Below, one piece after another: positions 1 through 5,823 of a DNA stretch of 7,715 bases. The translations under genes and the position numbers were made by a program. The stretch's first letter is position 1; every line of letters starts with the position of its first letter. The notes under the pieces were generated by a model. That model searched no databases. It saw only the letters and a list, made by a program, of their open reading frames with translations, and had not been told where the DNA came from. This DNA comes from an uncultured Clostridia bacterium. Its GTDB lineage: Bacteria > Bacillota > Clostridia > Oscillospirales > CAG-272. The DNA is taken from NCBI GenBank assembly GCA_947367285.1, contig CANBDB010000072.1, positions 1-7,715 on the forward strand, written 5' to 3'.

Positions 1-2
1 TA

Positions 3-1520
3 TTAATTTTGTAATTTGCTTAGTGCTTCCATTCTAATAAGAGCTTCATTTACAACGTAGTAAAGCTTGGAAATTACAGGAGAGAGATTTGCTCTCGTAT
101 TACCCGCAATAACCTTAGGATTGCCATTTGCATCCACGGTATAGAAATCAGAAATTGATTTATAAACTTCCTCAACAAGCTCTATTCCCTCACCCGCATA
201 TTCCTTGGCATCTATAACAGCCTTAGCGTGCGTCAATAGGGTCTGAAGGACGTTGGTAGCATTCGCATCCACCGCATCAAGAACGTTTTCTATACTATTG
301 TTATTACCTATCGTGTAAGTATATCTATCCAACCTATATACAGTTCCTCCTACCGTATAGTTATAACCCTCTACCATTGTGTAGGTTTGCTGTCTGGATC
401 TCCAGTTGTCCGTTACAAACGAACCACCATCACCGTCAGTACCACCGTCGTAGTCAACGACGTTAGCTTCGCCGTAATAGGTATCACCAATTCTATACCA
501 CTCTCCCGCGGGCTTGCCGTCGGGTCCCTTTTCACAAGTGAATATGATAGCATATACGGGTACGTATTTACCCATATCCTTTTTAGCAAGCGGGTCGATT
601 GTGAGATACAACGTCATCTCGCATCCGTAACCGGAATATGACGTGTTGCCGTAATATGCGGTATAATCGTCACCCGTAGCCTCGTTGCCGTCAATATTCT
701 CGTGCTTGATCATAACCGTTGCATCCATTTGCTCAGATCCAACAGTAATCTGTAGCTGACCGGCAAACAATGTGTTAACCGCCATTGAGTCATCACTCGT
801 AGAGCCTTTAACGTTTCCGATATAGTTCGACTTCCAATACGTACCGTCGTATTTATTATCAAGAACGTCTACAAGCTGGTTGTATGTCGAGCTTGTATTC
901 AAAATATCAAGGAATTTGTTTACAACTATGTCAATAGCTTCCTTTTCACCGTCAACATTGATGCCGAACTGAAAGTTTATCAAAGTTCTCCAGTCGGTAT
1001 TTGCATCCATGCCGGAGCCAATAGAGTAAGTAGCATAAAATATAAGCTCTTCGCCAGGCTTTACAATCTTACCGCTGGGGAAATTCGTTGAAACTCCAAG
1101 GACCTTGCTTCCGGCGCCGTTAATGTACTCATAAGTTTTTACAGGTCTTCTGCCCTCCGTATAAGTGCCGTTTCCATTATATCCGCTGAGGCCTACTTGG
1201 TAATAAAGTCCTCGATAAGAATAGGTCAGCTTAGTGTTGTTAAACACGGTTATGGCATACGTTACTGTTCCCGCTCCACTGTTTTTCCTGTCTATCGTAG
1301 AATCAAGTGTTGTAGTATAAGGCAAATACTCTTCACTGTGGTGATCTACGTTTTGTTCACCTTGAATGTCAACGTCAATTATAAACAATCCCTCGGGGAT
1401 ATCAATCTCCGCAGTACCGCTAATATTCAGTGTATCCGAAAGCTCGGCATAACCTATGCTCATAAAGCAAAACATAAAGGAGAGTCCTATACAAATGCTT
1501 GCCTTCATCCAAGTTTTCAT
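3..1520 (-). CDS. Large secreted protein with SipW-type signal peptide and TasA-like N-terminal region (putative minor fibre or matrix subunit)
   Basis: This 505-residue protein has no obvious named homologue. Residues 1-25 form a signal peptide: a charged start, a hydrophobic core at about 7-23, and GYA before the likely cleavage site. The mature start, ELSDTLNISGTAEID, closely matches that of the small secreted protein encoded first in this operon, so the same SipW-type peptidase probably processes both. Residues 26-190 look like a beta-rich TasA/camelysin-like domain (alternating hydrophobic strands, the segment VKPGEELIFYATYSI). Residues 195-405 are mixed, rich in Tyr, Gly and Asp, with only two mature cysteines (C300, C329). 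Residues 407-505 look helical. There is no LPXTG motif, no C-terminal membrane helix and no SLH repeat, so it is probably released or held by other subunits. The start is supported by GAAAGGAGAG a few bases upstream. It lies 30 bases after the DUF5305 gene. The TasA-like assignment is inferred from the signal region and context. Confidence 0.8.
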   Translation of the reverse strand: MKTWMKASICIGLSFMFCFMSIGYAELSDTLNISGTAEIDIPEGLFIIDVDIQGEQNVDHHSEEYLPYTTTLDSTIDRKNSGAGTVTYAITVFNNTKLTYSYRGLYYQVGLSGYNGNGTYTEGRRPVKTYEYINGAGSKVLGVSTNFPSGKIVKPGEELIFYATYSIGSGMDANTDWRTLINFQFGINVDGEKEAIDIVVNKFLDILNTSSTYNQLVDVLDNKYDGTYWKSNYIGNVKGSTSDDSMAVNTLFAGQLQITVGSEQMDATVMIKHENIDGNEATGDDYTAYYGNTSYSGYGCEMTLYLTIDPLAKKDMGKYVPVYAIIFTCEKGPDGKPAGEWYRIGDTYYGEANVVDYDGGTDGDGGSFVTDNWRSRQQTYTMVEGYNYTVGGTVYRLDRYTYTIGNNNSIENVLDAVDANATNVLQTLLTHAKAVIDAKEYAGEGIELVEEVYKSISDFYTVDANGNPKVIAGNTRANLSPVISKLYYVVNEALIRMEALSKLQN

Positions 1521-1550
1521 ATATACTCTCCTTTCTATTAAAATAACTAA

Positions 1551-3092
1551 TTATTCGTTTGAATCCGCAGTTGTTGAACTGAGAACTTCTTCAGCCTTAC
1601 GCTTAATAACGCCGATTATCTTTTTGAGAGGATGCTTGATACACTCGGGATCAACTTTGTAATTTCCGTGAGCAACCGCCGCCTTTCTGATGACCTCGCG
1701 ATCGCGCGCGGCATCTCTTGTAGGAACAAGTACCATATCACCCTCGTGAAGTGTTTCACCGTTGGGATCGTAGCGGTAAACCTTGTTCTTGTGCGCTCTT
1801 TCGGGCCATACAACACCTATCACCTCAACACCGGGCTCATCTTCACCAACCTTAAATTCCGCGTCGTTATTCTCCACGTATTCGACTTCGGAAAGAATTA
1901 TGTCGGGCTGTGCCATAGCTTCTGCAATATCCTCTGCATTTACGTCTTCAACAAGGATTACTGCCTCTTCAATGGTTTCCTCTTCGACGCACTCTTCCTC
2001 CACCACAGCATAGAGCGCATCGAAGTTTTCTACCTTTATTTCATATGTATAAAGAATCTTTGTGTTAGTGGGGATAAGGAATCGTGTCATTGTCTCATCA
2101 CAGTTCTCCGTCATAAGAATGGGAGACTGAATAGTATCACGAATTCCGAGCATTTCGGTAAAGGTCTTAATCATTACCGTTTGATATCCCTCGTCGTCAA
2201 AATCGCCGTCCATACGCTGAATATATGAGCCGTATGCATTAACGATCTTACGAACCTTGGTCGCATAGTTGATATCCTCGTTCTTAGTAAGCTCAAGGAA
2301 AGCAATAAATCCAACTATAAGCAAAACGTCGAGGATCGAGGAAACGATTCCCACTGTTTTGAATATCTCTTGGCTTTCAGCACCCGTATATGCAAGAACC
2401 TTGCTCTCGTCCTGAGGAACGCTTGAGGTTGTGTGCATACTGAATGTCTCTTCGGTCAAGGGGATATTAAGAGAGGTAGAGTACTTGTTCTCGTTGCTCT
2501 CCTGGAATTTATCGGAAGTGCTGAGCACCTCAACGTCAAGAGTAATTATAAGTGTGCTCGTAGCATTCTTAAGAAAATAGGTATCCACAAATTCAATTGC
2601 CATCGCATTGTATTTGTTGTAGTCAACGAAAACACTCTCGTTAACCTCTACGCTATTTGATCTTCTTGCCCCTGCATTTGTGAGAGGAAGAATATTCTCC
2701 GTGTACGTTCTATAGGGCTTTCCGGATTCCTTATCCGCGATAAGAACCGTTGCGTCTATCTTGTAGTTATACTCAAAGCCAACGCCCACAGCATCCATAT
2801 TCAATTTATATTGGAAATCGGCAACGATTCCGTTGACCAACGAGGAGATATATTCCTGGTCCTTTTCAACCCATTCCTCCTCGAAGAATTCGTTTTCCTT
2901 GTATTGAACCCTGTAATCGATATTACTGTGCTCAGTATATTCGATGTAGTATGTACGGTTCATGCTGTCGTAAATAAGAAACGACCCAAGTGCTATTGCA
3001 GCTACTATGACTATGGCAACAATTTGAATAATAGACCAAGTTTTTCTATTTTTCTTATACTCTTGTCGCCTTCTAAGTTCAAATTCAGACAT
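1551..3092 (-). CDS. DUF5305-family membrane protein with acidic linker and extra C-terminal cytosolic domain
   Basis: The 513-residue protein has a short basic N-terminus, a membrane helix at 19-41, an extracellular domain at about 42-240, a second helix at 243-266 and a cytosolic C-terminal half. I recognise the DUF5305 pattern: DYRVQYKENEFFEEEW at 59-74, YISSLVNGIVADFQYKL at 81-97, IPLTEETF at 210-217. After helix 2 comes the usual DUF5305 tail, with a Tyr-rich helix, TFTEMLGIRDTI and SPILMTEN, up to about residue 355. Residues 365-420 are strongly acidic and low complexity. Residues 421-500 form a further small, mostly beta domain (VIGVVWPE, KVYRYDP, EGDMVLVPTRD, PLKKIIGVIKRK) resembling the PSP1/YaaT beta-barrel start. 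DUF5305 has no established function. From memory, members often sit next to SipW-type peptidases, as here, which suggests a role in assembling or monitoring the exported proteins (inference). The start is set by AAAGGAG upstream. It begins 39 bases after the peptidase gene. Confidence 0.85.
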   Translation of the reverse strand: MSEFELRRRQEYKKNRKTWSIIQIVAIVIVAAIALGSFLIYDSMNRTYYIEYTEHSNIDYRVQYKENEFFEEEWVEKDQEYISSLVNGIVADFQYKLNMDAVGVGFEYNYKIDATVLIADKESGKPYRTYTENILPLTNAGARRSNSVEVNESVFVDYNKYNAMAIEFVDTYFLKNATSTLIITLDVEVLSTSDKFQESNENKYSTSLNIPLTEETFSMHTTSSVPQDESKVLAYTGAESQEIFKTVGIVSSILDVLLIVGFIAFLELTKNEDINYATKVRKIVNAYGSYIQRMDGDFDDEGYQTVMIKTFTEMLGIRDTIQSPILMTENCDETMTRFLIPTNTKILYTYEIKVENFDALYAVVEEECVEEETIEEAVILVEDVNAEDIAEAMAQPDIILSEVEYVENNDAEFKVGEDEPGVEVIGVVWPERAHKNKVYRYDPNGETLHEGDMVLVPTRDAARDREVIRKAAVAHGNYKVDPECIKHPLKKIIGVIKRKAEEVLSSTTADSNE

Positions 3093-3131
3093 GTAGCTCT
3101 CCTTTCCTCAAACGATTTAATAAATGATGAA

Positions 3132-4265
3132 TTAACGGTCAAATAAGCTTCGCACCCAAAGTGTGGGGTAGCCAAAAAACGGTAGCTTGTAGGTAACAAG
3201 GCCAATAATGTCGGAGTCGAATATGTATCCGGCATCCCTGTCCTCATTGGCATCTCCCTTGGTATAATAGCGAGTTATTCCGTTGATTATTTCTATATCA
3301 ACGACTCTGTGAACTATCACCGAGCCGCTTTGTTCAAACACAATAACCTGTCCTTCTATAATGAGCTGTTCCTCATAGCGCTCGTAAATTGCTACGTCGC
3401 CACGGTTTAGCTCGCCCGTCATCGAATCAGTTGCGATAACGTAAGCGCCTATGTAGAACTGGTTTGAAATTACCATTATCGTGGCTATCATCAGGATAAT
3501 CACTATAACGGTTAATACTTTTGACACAACACGCCAAAACTTTGACGTGTTTCCAAGCGCATATCTTCTCTTTCTCTCATAAAGAGAGTCGATAAAGAGG
3601 AATATCGCGATCGGAATCAACATATTGATGAATGATATCAACGAATATGAAATTGCTGAGCCGTAAGGAATGAGATAAAAAGCCCAAACGGTAAATGCCT
3701 TATAAATGATAATAGGCACAAACCCATACCTTACACTGAGATAATTGTAAAGAAGATTATAAAGGATTCCCGGGAAAAGTGTGAGACCTATAACCTCCAT
3801 AAAGGTTGCCATATTCGTCATCGCAGGAATGGTGGCACAGATAAGCACATCTGCGGTAAGAGCTATAAGATAGGCAAAAGCGTTTGCCCATTTGTCCTTT
3901 TGCGCGCAAAGTACGTATCTTACTATCTCAGTTCCAATGATAACGATTGCAATGGGAATGATAAATTCTAAAATTATATCGCTTTTAAGTCCGTATCCGG
4001 TTTTCGTCAATCCGAAATAAACGGCTGAAACGTAATAAAACACAAAATAAAGCAGACCTATAATACTAATAATAAGCCACACCTGATGTGAGTTAATAGA
4101 AAGTGCGGTGCGCTTTTTGATAAATAGCGGGATAAGTATCGCCGAGGGCAGAAGCACAAATGCTGCAATAATTCTGCCACTGCCCATCGGTGCTAATAAC
4201 GCGAGCAGGAGAACGGCGAGTATCGAAGACGAAATAATATATAATTTTTTTCTGTCGACAGTCAT
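3132..4265 (-). CDS. sipW-like: SipW-type (ER-type) signal peptidase I with multi-helix N-terminal membrane domain
   Basis: This membrane serine peptidase should remove signal peptides from TasA-like secreted proteins. The catalytic part is C-terminal: a membrane helix at about 247-268, then the nucleophile S281 in ATDSMTGELNRGD, then H319 in VIVHRVVDI. H319 stands where bacterial P-type enzymes have lysine, which marks the ER/SipW class (peptidase family S26B). The acidic box TKGDANEDRD follows, with D338 and D344. The S-to-H and H-to-D spacings (38 and 19 residues) fit those I recall for B. subtilis SipW. The protein has 377 residues, about twice SipW's length. The extra N-terminal 230 residues contain roughly six to eight membrane helices and may derive from a CPBP/CAAX-protease-like domain whose active-site residues are lost. 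AAAGGAGGG precedes the ATG. The gene lies 49 bases behind one putative substrate gene and two genes ahead of another. Peptidase call: strong. N-terminal domain: uncertain. Confidence 0.92.
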   Translation of the reverse strand: MTVDRKKLYIISSSILAVLLLALLAPMGSGRIIAAFVLLPSAILIPLFIKKRTALSINSHQVWLIISIIGLLYFVFYYVSAVYFGLTKTGYGLKSDIILEFIIPIAIVIIGTEIVRYVLCAQKDKWANAFAYLIALTADVLICATIPAMTNMATFMEVIGLTLFPGILYNLLYNYLSVRYGFVPIIIYKAFTVWAFYLIPYGSAISYSLISFINMLIPIAIFLFIDSLYERKRRYALGNTSKFWRVVSKVLTVIVIILMIATIMVISNQFYIGAYVIATDSMTGELNRGDVAIYERYEEQLIIEGQVIVFEQSGSVIVHRVVDIEIINGITRYYTKGDANEDRDAGYIFDSDIIGLVTYKLPFFGYPTLWVRSLFDR

Positions 4266-4314
4266 CGTCGCCCTCCTTTACAAAAGTTAGTTATTTGTCC
4301 TTATCAGTTAAAGA

Positions 4315-4854
4315 TTAGGGATCTACGGATGTAGCTGTAAGCTCAATACCGAATGTTGCACTTGTTGCGCTTGTTACGGGTTCCTTAACAGTTACTGTAA
4401 CAACAACTCTGATAGTGCCACCGTTCTTAGCGATATTCATACCATCGGGGTAGGAATATTCAACAGTGAACTTCTGTGCATTGGAGTTGGAGGGGTTTAC
4501 GTCGCCGGAAAGCTTGTTAGCAGCTATAGAGATTACCGCATCAACGTTACTATCGTTAGTGATAGTAAAAGTGAATACGGATTTCTGACCTACAGTTGCG
4601 AGCTTATTAGCTGTGAAAGTTGCATCATCAGCTGAGTGGCTAACTGCATCAGCAGTTGTACCAGTACCTGTTGAAGATGTAGCTTCAGAAGCGGAGAAGT
4701 ATACCTTTTCATCAAAAGTCTTGTTTGCTTCGCCAACGTCGATGTGCGCGTTACCGATGATTGTGAGTGTGTCAGTCAATGCAGCGTAACCAACACCAAG
4801 GAGAAGCACTGCGATAAGCAAGAATGCTACTACTACGATTTTTCTGTTTTTCAT
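4315..4854 (-). CDS. TasA/camelysin-like small secreted protein, putative major fibre subunit
   Basis: The 179-residue protein starts with a SipW-dependent-type signal peptide: MKNRKI, a hydrophobic core at 7-20, then GVGYA with likely cleavage after residue 24. The mature N-terminus ALTDTLTIIGNAHID is typical of this export class. The remainder (about 155 residues) is rich in Thr, Ser, Ala and Val, has no cysteine, and shows alternating beta-strand patterns (KSVFTFTITNDSNVDAVISIA, GTIRVVVTVTVKEP, TFGIELTATS). This suits a compact TasA-type jelly roll able to polymerise by donor-strand exchange, as known for TasA and archaeal bundling pili; polymerisation here is inference. Gly codons are 9 GGT and 3 GGC with no GGA or GGG, a bias expected of a highly expressed gene. 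It is first in its operon, after its own promoter, and its start is supported by AGAAAGGAAA upstream. Other family members act as proteases or regulators (camelysin/CalY), so a structural role is likely but unproven. Confidence 0.85.
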   Translation of the reverse strand: MKNRKIVVVAFLLIAVLLLGVGYAALTDTLTIIGNAHIDVGEANKTFDEKVYFSASEATSSTGTGTTADAVSHSADDATFTANKLATVGQKSVFTFTITNDSNVDAVISIAANKLSGDVNPSNSNAQKFTVEYSYPDGMNIAKNGGTIRVVVTVTVKEPVTSATSATFGIELTATSVDP

Positions 4855-4911
4855 AGTTTTTTTCCTTTCTATGTATTTTATTTATATAAATAAGCCGAAG
4901 CTTAAATTATA
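4855..4911 (-). promoter_or_regulatory. Promoter -10 box, leader and RBS of the fibre/signal peptidase operon
   Basis: A perfect TATAAT lies at 4906-4911 on the minus strand, placing transcription start near 4899 and giving a leader of about 45 bases that ends in AGAAAGGAAA before the ATG. The best -35 at 17-base spacing is TAAGCA (4929-4934), which matches TTGACA at only 3 of 6 positions, and there is no extended -10 TGn. A strong -10 with a weak -35 suggests that an activator is needed. The response regulator encoded upstream is the obvious candidate (inference). Confidence 0.6.
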
Positions 4912-4928
4912 TCTCAATCAGTTAAAAA

Positions 4929-4969
4929 TGCTTATATATTTAATATGAAATATTAAATTTTCATAAGCA
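4929..4969. repeat. Composite inverted repeat upstream of the operon promoter, candidate operator
   Basis: The inner part is a perfect 9-base inverted repeat with a 3-base centre: ATTTAATAT at 4938-4946, gaa, ATATTAAAT at 4950-4958. The outer part is a perfect 7-base inverted repeat: TGCTTAT at 4929-4935 and ATAAGCA at 4963-4969. The two dyads share almost the same centre (4948 and 4949). The outer left arm covers the weak -35 position of the downstream promoter. The position fits a dimeric regulator binding site, but the inner arms are pure A+T, so part of the symmetry could arise by chance. Confidence 0.5.
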
Positions 4970-5010
4970 AAAAAATTGTAGCATACTGCGCGTTACAAAT
5001 GCGTGACAAA

Positions 5011-5041
5011 TAAAGGCGGTGGTAGAAAAATTCTACCACCG
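5011..5041 (-). terminator. Intrinsic terminator of the kinase-regulator pair
   Basis: In the minus-strand transcript an 11-bp perfect stem (5031-5041 with 5017-5027) closes a 3-base loop. After the stem come the bases CC-UUUAUUUG, a moderate U-rich tract. The stem begins 6 bases after the regulator stop codon. It separates the two-component genes from the fibre operon, so the latter needs its own promoter. Confidence 0.85.
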
Positions 5042-5046
5042 TCGAC

Positions 5047-5823
5047 TTATTTTTTAAATTGTAGCCTTGCGCAGGTGTCCTCTGCCCAGCTGTACTGTGT
5101 CATATATTCACCGTGAAACTCCGGCTTGCCGTTTTCAAGGTGAGTAAAATAATCGCATTTTATCAAATTGGTATCCACACGGTAACACGGAGTTTCGTGA
5201 CACAAAACCGCCTCCGCACCGACTGACTTTAAGGTATTTTTTAAGTCCATTACAAGCTGACGAAGATATGCTGAATTCTTCGTATCATCCGTATCATCCG
5301 GAAACAGTACGGCGCATATTTGCTTTGCCGTCATCCCTGCTCCGTTTCGGTCTACGAGAAATGCAAACAGTTCCTTAGTCTTTAAGCGTTTGAACACAAG
5401 CGTTTCATTTTTTGCATACACCTCAAAATTGCCGAAACACTTCACCGTCAAGAGCTTAGTCTTGTTAAGAATTCCCTTGATATTATCAATTTCACCCTGT
5501 ACGTCTTCCACAGATATGGGCTTCATCAAATATCCCGAAGCATGCAGCTTAAATGCAGGAATTGCATATTCCTCATAACCCGTGCAAAACACAATTTTGC
5601 AATCGGGACGAGCGGCAATGATGGATTCAGCAAGAGCAAGTCCACCCATACCGCGCATATTGATATCCAAAAAAGCAGCATCAATCGGATTATTTCTTAC
5701 AAATGCAAGGGCTGCTTCACAATCCGAAAACTTGGCAACCTCCGTAATGTCGGGGGACGCCTCAAGCGCCGCCGCCAGCGCTCCCAACATCAAAACTTCG
5801 TCATCTACTGCTATTGCAATCAT
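5047..5823 (-). CDS. Response regulator with REC receiver and SARP-like winged-helix output domain
   Basis: The 258-residue cytosolic regulator has a receiver domain at 1-118 with the acidic pair D7/D8, phosphoacceptor D53 (in FLDINMRGMGG), T81 and the K101-P102 pair, so phosphotransfer residues are intact. Residues 124-200 match an OmpR/SARP winged helix: VKCFGNFEVY, FKRLKTKELFAFLVDRNG, MTAKQICAVLFPDD, NSAYLRQLVMDLKNTL. The end (FHGEYMTQYSWAEDTCARL) resembles the first part of the bacterial transcriptional activation (BTAD) domain, which is otherwise missing. It therefore looks like a short member of the two-component SAPR (REC-wHTH-BTAD) family, not a LytTR regulator. Its ATG shares one base with the kinase TGA and has AAGGAGG upstream, so the two are translationally coupled. 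The kinase is its likely partner, and the promoter just downstream of its terminator is the likeliest target (inference). Confidence 0.92.
   Translation of the reverse strand: MIAIAVDDEVLMLGALAAALEASPDITEVAKFSDCEAALAFVRNNPIDAAFLDINMRGMGGLALAESIIAARPDCKIVFCTGYEEYAIPAFKLHASGYLMKPISVEDVQGEIDNIKGILNKTKLLTVKCFGNFEVYAKNETLVFKRLKTKELFAFLVDRNGAGMTAKQICAVLFPDDTDDTKNSAYLRQLVMDLKNTLKSVGAEAVLCHETPCYRVDTNLIKCDYFTHLENGKPEFHGEYMTQYSWAEDTCARLQFKK

Noticed and set aside
1632..2228. Long open plus-strand frame (198 codons) opposite the DUF5305 gene
   Set aside because: It is antisense to a well-supported gene, its translation shows no domain pattern, and I see no ribosome binding site suited to it.
4266..4314. 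Possible attenuating terminator between the small secreted protein gene and the peptidase gene
   Set aside because: The 49-base gap would be the natural place to reduce downstream expression, but I found no convincing stem followed by a T-tract.
5281..5298. Tandem duplication of 9 bases (cgtatcatc twice) in the regulator gene
   Set aside because: It is in frame and encodes an Asp-Asp-Thr repeat in a surface loop of the winged helix, with no sign of a larger array or phase-variable tract.
5047..5456. LytTR DNA-binding domain in the regulator, expected for a LytS-type partner
   Set aside because: The residues follow the OmpR/SARP winged-helix pattern, and the LytTR signature is absent.
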